Assembly: GCA_016204125.1 (NCBI GenBank)
Contig: JACQLI010000017.1
Coordinates: forward strand, 1-30,963
Direction: 5' to 3'
Length of the DNA stretch: 30,963 bases
Source: Candidatus Omnitrophota bacterium
GTDB lineage: Bacteria; Omnitrophota; Omnitrophia; Omnitrophales; JACQLI01
Under the pieces are notes generated by a model. It did not search any database. It had not been told where the DNA came from and saw only the letters and a program-made list of their open reading frames with translations. Positions 24,714 to 30,963 of this stretch are shown in pieces; positions within the stretch are counted from its first letter, which is position 1, and the number at the start of each line of letters is the position of its first letter. The translations under genes and the position numbers were made by a program.

Positions 24714-25124
24714 ATGAAAAAGGCACCTTTTAGAACATCCAAGGGATTTACGTTAATTGAGCTTTTGGTATCTTTCGTCATCATTGTCCTTGCACTTCTT
24801 GGGATGCTCCTTGTTAATTCCTATGTTCAAAAGCAGGGCGAGCAGACCTTCGAAAAGTTTATAGCCTATCAGGATGCAAACCGGGTAATTGAGCTGATGA
24901 GAAACTCTTCCGCAACAGGAACCTTTCCATTGAATGTAACGACTGCATATCCGAATGGCGGCGCTGTGAACGGATTTAGTAACTTGTCTGGAGAACAAAT
25001 AAGGGTTACCTATACAGATTCTACCGCGGATCCACTTGACATAATCGTTACGACAAGTTGGCAGGCACAAGGTATCCGGGGAACCTCCATCCAGTTGCGG
25101 ACCTTGATGACCAAAAGGAGTTAA
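24714..25124 (+). CDS. Type IV minor pilin, PilV/GspI-like
   Basis: The 136-residue prepilin has the peptidase site G11|F12 in KGFTLIELLV, E16 being the conserved Glu5 of the mature protein, followed by a hydrophobic helix of about 20 residues and a small C-terminal domain. It belongs to the I/V position of the pseudopilin tip complex that primes pili or type II secretion filaments. It shares DANRVxExMR and an ending TLMTxR with the first gene of the minus-strand cluster (29377-29799). First gene of a three-gene operon. Confidence 0.85.
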   Translation: MKKAPFRTSKGFTLIELLVSFVIIVLALLGMLLVNSYVQKQGEQTFEKFIAYQDANRVIELMRNSSATGTFPLNVTTAYPNGGAVNGFSNLSGEQIRVTYTDSTADPLDIIVTTSWQAQGIRGTSIQLRTLMTKRS

Positions 25125-25127
25125 AAA

Positions 25128-25640
25128 GTGAAAAAATCAAGGGGCTTCACACTCATTGAATTGATGGTTGCGGTGGCTATTTTCTCGATGATGATGGCTA
25201 TCACTGGAGTGATCCTAAGGAACGGGGAAGCCCAAAGCCGTTTGGCTGATATGAAAATCAATCTGGAGGAGTCGGTCCGGGAAAGTATTTACCAAATGAG
25301 TCTTGAGGTACGGGAATCGGCCTCATCCCGGGTATCGGTTTTAAACAGTGGCGCTCTGTTATCCTTTTCAATTCCAGCGTCTGTAAGTAATTCAGGCTCT
25401 ATAACATGGACGAATCCAATCACTTATCAAGTGGGAGGTAATGGCACTCAACTGGTTCGAACAGATACAGGAACGGGCCAGGTTGCCGTTCTGGCGAATG
25501 ACATCCAAAGTGTAACTTTTGGGACGAATGGTTCTCCTGCTGGGACTGTAACCTTTGCTGTGACAGCTAGCCGGACACTACCCAATAGCCGGGTCCTCAC
25601 CCTGACTTCTACAGGGGAGGCCAAACTTCGGAATTCATAA
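25128..25640 (+). CDS. Type IV minor pilin, PilW/GspJ-like
   Basis: The 170-residue prepilin has G6|F7 in RGFTLIELMVA, conserved E11 (Glu5), and a C-terminal beta-rich domain. It starts three bases after the previous stop. It aligns by eye with the second gene of the minus cluster: ITYxxxxGxxxxxRTxxG...SVTF and an ending close to TGEAKLRN. Likely the J/W subunit of the tip complex together with its neighbours. Confidence 0.85.
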   Translation: MKKSRGFTLIELMVAVAIFSMMMAITGVILRNGEAQSRLADMKINLEESVRESIYQMSLEVRESASSRVSVLNSGALLSFSIPASVSNSGSITWTNPITYQVGGNGTQLVRTDTGTGQVAVLANDIQSVTFGTNGSPAGTVTFAVTASRTLPNSRVLTLTSTGEAKLRNS

Positions 25641-25656
25641 AAAGGATAGGGGGAAA

Positions 25657-26826
25657 ATGGTCCATAGGCTTGCAGAGAGAAACGAAAAAATGAAAAAGGA
25701 AAGGGGGATGTTTCTGCTTACCTCTTATCTCGTGCTGACTGTAATCTCGACCTTTGCCCTCACGCTCTTTCTAAAAAGTGTCTCCGCCACTCGGAGTGCG
25801 GAAAGAGCCATTAATCGAATCATAGCGTTTCATCTTGCGGAATCGGGTGTCGATCAAGCAATCGTGACCTTGCGGTCCAACCCCTCCTACACAGGACAAG
25901 GATATACCTCTGTAGCTTATGCAGGGGGTTTTGACACACAGGCAGCAAAGCCAGATCAGTCTGATCCAGATCTTTACCGTATCACGGGAACGGGGTATGC
26001 CCCAGATAACTCTAACACTTCCTATGCTTACCAGATGCGCCAGGTTGTAGCTTATATCGACAGTGCGAACCAGTCCCCGTTCGATTTTGGTATTTTCAGC
26101 AATACCAGCATTCAAATGAGCGGCAATGCCGGTACCGATAGTTATGATTCAAGAAATGGTCCCTATAATGCTGGGACAGCTGGCACCAACGGCGATGTTG
26201 GCACCAATACCACACGTGCGGGCTTTGTGATGCTTTCAGGAAATGTGCGGATCAAAGGGGACGCGATTGTAGGGCCGGGCGGCAATCCAGCAAGCGTGAT
26301 TACTATGTCGGGAAATTCTGTCATTGAAGGAACTCGTGCGGCTGCTTCAACAGCAAAAGTCTTAACCCCCGTTTCTATTCCTTCTGGCGTTACCAATCTG
26401 GGTTCCCTGACCGTCAACGGAAACAATACGGTGACCTCCGCAGGAGGGACCTATTGGTATTCTTCGATTAACATTTCTGGCAATGGAAGGGTCAACTTTA
26501 CAGGGCCAACCACTATTTATGTAAGTGGAAACGTTTCGATTTCAGGAAACGGTTTTGGAACCTCTCAAAACCTCCCTCCCAATCTCCAGATCCATGTTCA
26601 AGGATTACGCACTGTTTCCGTTTCGGGAAACGGTAATTTTTACGGTGGCATCTACGCTCCCAATTCTGGAATCAGTGTCACGGGGAACGGGGAAATCTAT
26701 GGGGGATTGGTTGGCAACACCTTTGCAGATTCTGGAAATGGAAAGGTTCATTATGATGAAGCCTTAGGTAGTGCAGGCTCTGGCTCTACAGGAAGTAGTA
26801 GGGTTATAGCGTGGACTGAAGTATAA
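25657..26826 (+). CDS. PilX/GspK-like minor pilin with a DUF7305-like passenger domain
   Basis: The 389-residue protein has a type IV pilin-like N-terminal helix (KKERGMFLLTSYLVLTVIS) without the usual Glu5, as in GspK/PilX, and the AESGVDQA signature of PilX N-terminal domains. Residues about 150-375 form a repetitive Ser-Gly-Asn-Gly-rich beta domain ending in IYAPNSGISVTGNGEIYGGLVG and SGNGKVHYDEAL, typical of DUF7305-like domains next to PilX. ATG 25657 has a good AGGATAGGGGG site; an internal ATG at 25690 also has a possible site. The K/X position in the pilus-priming tip fits its place as third gene. Confidence 0.8.
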   Translation: MVHRLAERNEKMKKERGMFLLTSYLVLTVISTFALTLFLKSVSATRSAERAINRIIAFHLAESGVDQAIVTLRSNPSYTGQGYTSVAYAGGFDTQAAKPDQSDPDLYRITGTGYAPDNSNTSYAYQMRQVVAYIDSANQSPFDFGIFSNTSIQMSGNAGTDSYDSRNGPYNAGTAGTNGDVGTNTTRAGFVMLSGNVRIKGDAIVGPGGNPASVITMSGNSVIEGTRAAASTAKVLTPVSIPSGVTNLGSLTVNGNNTVTSAGGTYWYSSINISGNGRVNFTGPTTIYVSGNVSISGNGFGTSQNLPPNLQIHVQGLRTVSVSGNGNFYGGIYAPNSGISVTGNGEIYGGLVGNTFADSGNGKVHYDEALGSAGSGSTGSSRVIAWTEV

Positions 26827-26835
26827 AGGCTGAGT

Positions 26836-27729
26836 TCAATTGATCCTGTTTTTTCCTTGTTTTTTGATCGAGGCAACGGCGGATCGAATGGTCTGAATCA
26901 TTTTCTGATCCGGCTCATTTCGTAGCATTGCTTCCAGGATTGAAGCCGTGGATTCGTTACCCATCTCTCCAAGCATCGAAATTGCAGATTGACGCATTCC
27001 AAAAGATTCTTCACGATCTTGAGCAACCCTGGTCATAGTTGGCAGGAGGTCCTTATCACCCATTTTTTGGGCAATCAGCATACTGCCTTTCCGCAGTTCT
27101 TCAGCCTCTCTCTTGTCACCCAGAAACCTATGAAGTTCAGAACGGAGGAAATCAAAGTCTTCCGATTCTTGTAAGAGAAAAAGGGCATCCATTCGAATCC
27201 CCAGATTTTCATCTTTGGACTGGACAAATTGCCTTAACTTTTCGATCTTACCCCTTTCATTCCAACTGCTGTAAATACCCAGAGCGTATTGCCGCATCGC
27301 AGGGTCCTCTGTTTTATCAGTTAAGACATCCCGCATTCTTTCTTTGGTGTCAGGCGCGTTGGTACTAACAAGCTGAGTGATCGCTGTCCGCCTTGCAAAC
27401 ACATCAAGCTTGCGATCATTCAGAATTTCTCGGAAAACCTGGGTCGCTTTTTCATTGTCAATTCCTCTTAGTTTTTCAGCTACCAGATATCGAAGGGCGG
27501 GTTTTTCTGAATTGTCCTTCAAGACATTTTCAAGAATAGGAAAGACCTGCTCGGCGTCGCCTTCAACCAGTTCTACCAAGGATTTGACTCGGAGATCGTA
27601 AGCGCGGGCCTTATTGGTAAAGGAATCAATCTTTGCTTTGAAATCACTCTCATCTGCAGCTGTAGACAGGGAAACGATGAAAAAAAGGAGAAGAGAAACA
27701 AAGGCAACTACAAACCAGCGTTTAGCCAT
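26836..27729 (-). CDS. Secreted HEAT-repeat protein
   Basis: The 297-residue protein has a clear signal peptide (basic start, hydrophobic 7-20, AAD cleavage region), then about seven alpha-helical pairs of HEAT/Armadillo type (repeated AxRxxAIxxL and FPILENVLKDNSEKPALRYL patterns). Such folds act as protein-protein scaffolds. It overlaps the PilX-like gene upstream by eight bases and is the last gene of the riboswitch-led cluster, with no counterpart in the plus-strand cluster. A periplasmic scaffold for the pilus tip is plausible, not shown. Confidence 0.8.
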   Translation of the reverse strand: MAKRWFVVAFVSLLLFFIVSLSTAADESDFKAKIDSFTNKARAYDLRVKSLVELVEGDAEQVFPILENVLKDNSEKPALRYLVAEKLRGIDNEKATQVFREILNDRKLDVFARRTAITQLVSTNAPDTKERMRDVLTDKTEDPAMRQYALGIYSSWNERGKIEKLRQFVQSKDENLGIRMDALFLLQESEDFDFLRSELHRFLGDKREAEELRKGSMLIAQKMGDKDLLPTMTRVAQDREESFGMRQSAISMLGEMGNESTASILEAMLRNEPDQKMIQTIRSAVASIKKQGKNRIN

Positions 27730-28831
27730 TCCGCGTATCTTCCCAACTTGTAACTCGATAATTGACTAAGGGAAGACCAGCGAGAACAGCAGAACTATAT
27801 TTTATATCCGCATTTCCATTTCCGATCTTGGTCAAATCTCCACCCGCGTTCAATGTATAGACTGCTCCAAGAAAAGTTCCATTACCATTGATCTTATCAA
27901 GACGATCCATGATAATCAAACCCTTGAATATGCCGGTGTTTGCATGGATGTTGCTCAAAGTAGCGTCACCTGCGTCATTGTGGACGATCAAAATACCACT
28001 ACTTCCGGAAAGATCAGCTGCATCCCAATTTGTGGTCAGGTAAACTATCCCGCTGAAGGCTCCAGAGGGCGGAGTGCTTGTCTTGTATTGGTCGAGGGCA
28101 CCTTGGCTTAACCCTAAGATTTCTTCTGGAGTGCTTGGAAGGTCAGGGGCGTTGACTTCATAAGTAGCTGGATTGCCTGGGTTCCCGGTGGGGGCGATCC
28201 CGTTTCCACCTACCTCAGAGGCTCCCTGGAGTGAGAAAGTTCCCGTTGCGGAGACGCCAAAGACACCTGGGTCGCCTACGATCAGATTTCCATTGATGTC
28301 GTGATTTCGCCCGTCAATCGTGATCGATCCGTAGGTTTGGGCATTTCCCTTTGCAACAACCGCTCCTCTTGGTGCAATGAGAGGAGAACTTTGCACGGTT
28401 GCACGAAGTTCTCTTTGCGCTACTTGAGTTCCATTGAGCGTGACAGTTCCTGTCGAAATGATTACCTCATCGCCCACCGCATAGCCTGAGACAGCTTCCT
28501 CAGAATTGTCGACAGGATTGACTGCTACATTCCCGCCTGTATCAGGATCCGTAGCGACGACACCGTAAAAGACGGAATAACTTCCTTGATGGTTTCCGCC
28601 TACATCAAAATTCAGATTTCCTGTTACGTTGCTATTATTACCTGCTGCCAATTGGACAAGTTTTTGATCGATTCCTGCCTCAGCAACATACATTGCCTGG
28701 GTCATCCATTCGTTTCTTAGAGAGGCACGAAAATCGGCAAAGGCAAAGGCATAGAATGAAGCTACGCCAATGATCAGAACAACAGCCAACAGCATGAATG
28801 CTATCAGAACCGCTCCTTTTTCTTTGTGCAT
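27722..28831 (-). CDS. PilX/GspK-like minor pilin with beta-rich passenger domain
   Basis: The 369-residue protein has the start MHKEKGAVLIAFMLLAVVLI, a pilin-like helix lacking Glu5, and YVAEAGIDQKL, the PilX N-terminal signature. The large C-terminal part (about 120-365) is Gly/Asn/Ser-rich beta sequence with PRGAVVAKGNAQTYGSITIDG and FLGAVYTLNAGG. It has a strong AGGAGGAAAT ribosome site. It is the counterpart of the 389-residue plus-strand gene; the last residues of the two (VIAWTEV and VTSWEDT) also correspond. Confidence 0.8.
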   Translation of the reverse strand: MHKEKGAVLIAFMLLAVVLIIGVASFYAFAFADFRASLRNEWMTQAMYVAEAGIDQKLVQLAAGNNSNVTGNLNFDVGGNHQGSYSVFYGVVATDPDTGGNVAVNPVDNSEEAVSGYAVGDEVIISTGTVTLNGTQVAQRELRATVQSSPLIAPRGAVVAKGNAQTYGSITIDGRNHDINGNLIVGDPGVFGVSATGTFSLQGASEVGGNGIAPTGNPGNPATYEVNAPDLPSTPEEILGLSQGALDQYKTSTPPSGAFSGIVYLTTNWDAADLSGSSGILIVHNDAGDATLSNIHANTGIFKGLIIMDRLDKINGNGTFLGAVYTLNAGGDLTKIGNGNADIKYSSAVLAGLPLVNYRVTSWEDTRNG

Positions 28832-28843
28832 TTCTATTTCCTC

Positions 28844-29374
28844 CTAATTCCGCAAAGTCACCTGGCCTGTTACGGCCATCGTGATCGTTCTTTTTAGCGT
28901 ATTTCTTGTCCCCGTAATTCCGATTTGGACGGAACGGGGAAGTAAAACCGGATCTGCGGGATACGTAAAGCTTAGGCCAGAGATGCTGTTTCCAACAATG
29001 GTTGTTTGACCGCCTACAGTTCGTGTAACCGTTGAGTCACCCGTGTTAAGTCCATAAGTAATTTGAGTCCATGAAGTGACGGTATCTCCTGAAACAGTAG
29101 CAGGGATCTCAAAAGAGATCGCATTATTCGAAATCGTAATAGGATTTGGACTCGATGCGCTACTCTCCCGAATCTCCTGCGTCATCGTTGTAAGAATCTT
29201 TCTAAGCTCATTTTGAAGAGTAAGGGTGTGATAATTTGCGTTAAGTGAATCCTGCGAGCTCATAAAAGCACCGCCAGCAGCCATAGTAAGAAGGACAAAA
29301 ACGACGAGAGCGACCATCATCTCAGTAAGGCCAGTACCGCTCTGATTTTTTAGAAATTTTCTAATTTTTTTCAT
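28844..29374 (-). CDS. Type IV minor pilin, PilW/GspJ-like
   Basis: The 176-residue prepilin has the peptidase site at G13|T14 in QSGTGLTEMMVALVV; the +1 residue is Thr rather than Phe, but the Glu at +5 (E18) is conserved. The C-terminal domain is beta-rich. It is the counterpart of the 170-residue plus-strand gene, with the matching C-terminus TGQVTLRN. It starts two bases after the preceding stop and belongs to the operon behind the riboswitch. Confidence 0.85.
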   Translation of the reverse strand: MKKIRKFLKNQSGTGLTEMMVALVVFVLLTMAAGGAFMSSQDSLNANYHTLTLQNELRKILTTMTQEIRESSASSPNPITISNNAISFEIPATVSGDTVTSWTQITYGLNTGDSTVTRTVGGQTTIVGNSISGLSFTYPADPVLLPRSVQIGITGTRNTLKRTITMAVTGQVTLRN

Positions 29375-29376
29375 CT

Positions 29377-29799
29377 TTAAGTCCTATCCGTCATCAAGGT
29401 AATCACTTGATAAGAATAAGTTCGCTGCTTATGATTCCAGCTTAGGGTCAACGTTACTTGAGCAGGATTGCCACTGGCAATAACTGCAGTTACAGTTTCT
29501 TGAGGAAGCTGGACTTCATTACTCCCTTTGGTACCAACGACATTGGTAGCAGCCCAAGTTGTCCAGTTTGTACTTTGCAGAGCGCTCACTGAAGTATTGG
29601 CTGTATCGCGCATGGCTTCAAGCACACGGTTGGCGTCAGCCACGGCAATTACTTTTTCTTTTGAAAGTTCACTTAGCCCTTGTAGATTCAAAATACTGAA
29701 AGCCGTCGTAAGGATAGCGATAGTAAGCACCACCGCTCCTACAGCCAGTTCTACAAGCGTGAATCCCTTTTGATTCTCAAGATTTGTTCTCATCTTCAT
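29377..29799 (-). CDS. Type IV minor pilin, PilV/GspI-like, first gene behind the riboswitch
   Basis: The 140-residue prepilin has G12|F13 in KGFTLVELAVG, E17 as Glu5, a hydrophobic helix and a C-terminal domain with ADANRVLEAMRDT and an ending TLMTDRT that match the first gene of the plus-strand cluster. The start may be ATG 29799 or the second ATG at 29793; GGTGA upstream is better spaced for 29793. The coding region begins only twelve bases after the U-tract of the terminator, so read-through of that terminator decides its expression. Confidence 0.85.
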   Translation of the reverse strand: MKMRTNLENQKGFTLVELAVGAVVLTIAILTTAFSILNLQGLSELSKEKVIAVADANRVLEAMRDTANTSVSALQSTNWTTWAATNVVGTKGSNEVQLPQETVTAVIASGNPAQVTLTLSWNHKQRTYSYQVITLMTDRT

Positions 29800-29811
29800 A
29801 AGTCACCAGTC

Positions 29812-29841
29812 AAAAAAAATGGCCTATTTGAAAATAGGCCA
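29812..29841 (-). terminator. Intrinsic terminator between riboswitch and minor-pilin operon
   Basis: On the minus strand, TGGCCTATTT and AAATAGGCCA form a perfect ten-pair stem with a TC loop, followed by eight T residues. It lies directly before the first pilin gene, so it must be bypassed for expression. The 5' arm CCTATT is also complementary to AATAGG in the P1b arm of the riboswitch, so the two could be mutually exclusive structures (inference). Confidence 0.85.
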
Positions 29842-29850
29842 TAAGCTTTT

Positions 29851-29945
29851 CCAAGTTTCGGCAACTCGGCGGCCGTGCCTTTTTTTAAGGTTTAGGCCCG
29901 TAGCTTTGCGCCCTATTCTTTCAAATAGTTTGCCCCCGCCCCAAT
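29851..29945 (-). ncRNA. GEMM-I (cyclic-di-GMP type) riboswitch
   Basis: Read on the minus strand, the element has the GEMM-I order: GGGGGCAAAC, a CTATTTGAAAGAATAG hairpin with a GAAA tetraloop, GGCGCAAAGC, then the tetraloop receptor GGGCCTAAACC of the second hairpin, and GCCGAGTTGCCG. By alignment to Vc2, the intercalating A47, the G20 contact and C92 are conserved. G rather than A at position 20 favours cyclic-di-GMP over cGAMP (GEMM-Ib). It lies in the leader of the minus-strand minor-pilin operon, with a terminator directly downstream. The 5' P1 strand is uncertain, so the exact boundary may extend past 29945. Confidence 0.85.
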
Positions 29946-29994
29946 ACTCCGGCGAGCCCTCATCGGGTTTTCGTCCTTTATCTTCTCTACCTTA

Positions 29995-30023
29995 AGTATG
30001 CCCGTCTTTATAACCTAATACAA
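29995..30023 (-). promoter_or_regulatory. Candidate promoter of the riboswitch-pilin transcript
   Basis: On the minus strand TTGTAT (30018-30023) and CATACT (29995-30000) are separated by 17 bases, upstream of the riboswitch and divergent from the SDR gene. It would give a leader of about 190 bases. Boxes are moderate matches to sigma70; no sigma54-like motif is seen. Confidence 0.4.
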
Positions 30024-30071
30024 GGAGTACTCTAACCGCTTGTTGTGAAAAGAGATAGATTAATATCTTGA

Positions 30072-30083
30072 CCCCCTAGGGGG
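30072..30083. promoter_or_regulatory. Perfect 12-bp palindrome upstream of the SDR gene
   Basis: CCCCCTAGGGGG, a perfect palindrome, lies between a TAATAT -10-like box (30061-30066) and the SDR start. It could be an operator or a short hairpin in the leader. The rest of the roughly 300-base gap from 29800 holds the riboswitch, terminator and minus-strand promoter. Confidence 0.35.
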
Positions 30084-30118
30084 AAGCTTATAAGATGCTT
30101 TCAAAGGGGTTTCCTACC

Positions 30119-30853
30119 ATGGAAATTCAAGGAAAAACCGCTCTCATTACGGGTGGCGCCAAACGAATCGGGCGCTCGATTGCACTTACCTTAGCAGGGG
30201 AAGGAATGAATCTCCTCCTCCACTATCATCATTCACTTAAGGATGCTCACGAAACCCAAAAGGCGGCTGAAAGGTTGGGGGCGCGGGTTCACCTTCTCAA
30301 AGCAGATCTTGGAAAATCATCTGATGTGCATAAGCTCATTCGTGAAGCTTATCGTCATTTTCCCAAGGTCCACGTTTTGGTTAATAATGCGTCTATCTTT
30401 TACAAAACACCTCTTGGGAAAGTGAAAGAAAAGGATTGGGATACATTTTTTGCTATCAACCTCAAAGCCCCCTTCTTCTTGGCGCAAGCGATAGGGCTTA
30501 AAATGTTCCGACAGAAGGAGGGGAAAATTATCAACCTTATCGATTGGACTGCCTTCCGACCTTATAGCCGATATCTTCCTTATTGTGCATCCAAAGCAGG
30601 TCTTGCTGCCGTGACGCAAGGACTTGCCAAGATTTTGGCGCCTTATGTCCAAGTGAATGGAATTGCACCAGGTCCGATCTTGCCATCCCGTGATGCTACA
30701 TTCCAGGAAAATAAGCGGATCATCAAACGAACTCCCTTGAAAAGATTTGGTGATCCCGGAGATATTGCAGAGGCTGTTCGATTTCTTGTGAAAGCAACAG
30801 ATTTTGTAACAGGCGCTATCTTCCCAATCGATGGCGGGAATCTGATTGCTTAA
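30119..30853 (+). CDS. Short-chain dehydrogenase/reductase (pteridine reductase/FabG-like)
   Basis: From ATG 30119 the protein has 244 residues; an alternative ATG at 30095 adds eight residues. The NAD(P)-binding TGGAKRIG motif, NNAS, the catalytic Tyr in YCASKAG and the VNGIAPGPI and GAIFPIDGG motifs are present; a Ser at the tetrad position is replaced by aspartate/tryptophan-containing LIDWTA. The TGGAKRIG and LIDWTAF features resemble pteridine reductase-type (FolM/PTR1) SDRs more than FabG, but the substrate is unknown. The start at 30119 is chosen because MEIQGK fits family N-termini. Confidence 0.85.
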   Translation: MEIQGKTALITGGAKRIGRSIALTLAGEGMNLLLHYHHSLKDAHETQKAAERLGARVHLLKADLGKSSDVHKLIREAYRHFPKVHVLVNNASIFYKTPLGKVKEKDWDTFFAINLKAPFFLAQAIGLKMFRQKEGKIINLIDWTAFRPYSRYLPYCASKAGLAAVTQGLAKILAPYVQVNGIAPGPILPSRDATFQENKRIIKRTPLKRFGDPGDIAEAVRFLVKATDFVTGAIFPIDGGNLIA

Positions 30854-30866
30854 TAAACAAGAAAAT

Positions 30867-30892
30867 GTAGGGGCGAACCTATGTGTTCGCCC
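30867..30892. repeat. Palindromic repeat copy A
   Basis: GGGCGAAC (30871-30878) and GTTCGCCC (30885-30892) form a perfect eight-pair stem around CTATGT, preceded by GTAG. It belongs to a widespread bacterial GTAGGGGC-type repeat. It lies directly after the SDR gene. Confidence 0.7.
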
Positions 30893-30904
30893 TGAGAAAA
30901 GTAA

Positions 30905-30928
30905 GGGGCAGACACATAGGTCTGCCCC
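30905..30928. repeat. Palindromic repeat copy B, inverted relative to copy A
   Basis: GGGGCAGAC (30905-30913) and GTCTGCCCC (30920-30928) form a nine-pair stem around ACATAG, the inverse of the loop of copy A. Read on the minus strand it begins GTAGGGGCAGACCTATGTG, matching copy A's GTAGGGGCGAACCTATGTG at all but two positions. The pair could serve as a transcript end for the SDR gene. Confidence 0.7.
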
Positions 30929-30963
30929 TACTTTCAAAGCTTTGCCTCGCCTTTCCCTTCTGG

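Noticed and set aside
29851..29945. The riboswitch as a cGAMP-selective GEMM-Ib
   Set aside because: The position equivalent to G20 of Vc2 is G, not the A of the cGAMP class; the assignment rests on a by-eye alignment, so it should be tested.

Overview
The window looks like a chromosomal segment of an uncultivated Gram-negative-type bacterium. I infer a relative of Candidatus Omnitrophota (PVC side). The grounds are a giant repeat-peppered ORF, in-frame RAEVR/RSEVR-type inserts and heptamer minisatellites of a kind I associate with that phylum, a long plant/cyanobacterial-type IspH, and pseudopilin genes. No rRNA, tRNA or marker gene settles the taxonomy, so this is a moderate-confidence guess. 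No tRNA, rRNA, CRISPR array or transposase was seen.

Layout. (1) 1-6375: the 3' part of a giant ORF (over 2,100 codons, open to the left edge) with several membrane segments and about a dozen short in-frame repeat insertions. Antisense inside its 3' third are two consecutive small membrane-protein genes (5755-5555 and 5551-5453), the second behind a perfect Shine-Dalgarno. (2) 6416-8033: htpX, convergent with plsC. (3) 8073-13252: a promoter followed by a tightly packed run of seven genes: 7Fe-type ferredoxin, stand-alone Lrp/AsnC ligand-binding domain, VOC-fold protein, FAD-linked glycolate/lactate-type oxidase, P-loop kinase/dCMP deaminase fusion, IspH, glutaredoxin. (4) 13282-22750: a second promoter, then an RHH regulator, a CBS-pair protein, gltB and gltD (glutamate synthase), a membrane-anchored HExxH metalloprotease-like protein and a histone-deacetylase/AcuC-family hydrolase, all abutting or overlapping. 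(5) 22754-24584: a G/C-rich palindromic repeat, a flavin reductase-like gene and a convergent UMF1/Atg22-type MFS transporter. (6) 24646-30023: two convergent, paralogous minor-pilin clusters. The plus-strand cluster is PilV-like, PilW-like, PilX-like. The minus-strand cluster has the same order plus a HEAT-repeat protein, and is preceded by a GEMM-I (cyclic-di-GMP type) riboswitch and an intrinsic terminator. (7) 30119-30931: an SDR reductase followed by two inverted copies of a palindromic repeat.

How the parts fit. Region 3 combines redox supply (ferredoxin, glutaredoxin) with isoprenoid synthesis (IspH) and nucleotide metabolism; region 4 is ammonia assimilation. Region 6 suggests that the cell keeps two alternative pilus or secretion tip complexes, one of them switched by a second messenger. 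The strongest leads are the antisense small-gene pair inside the giant ORF, the riboswitch-controlled half of the duplicated pilin locus, and the in-frame repeat family.
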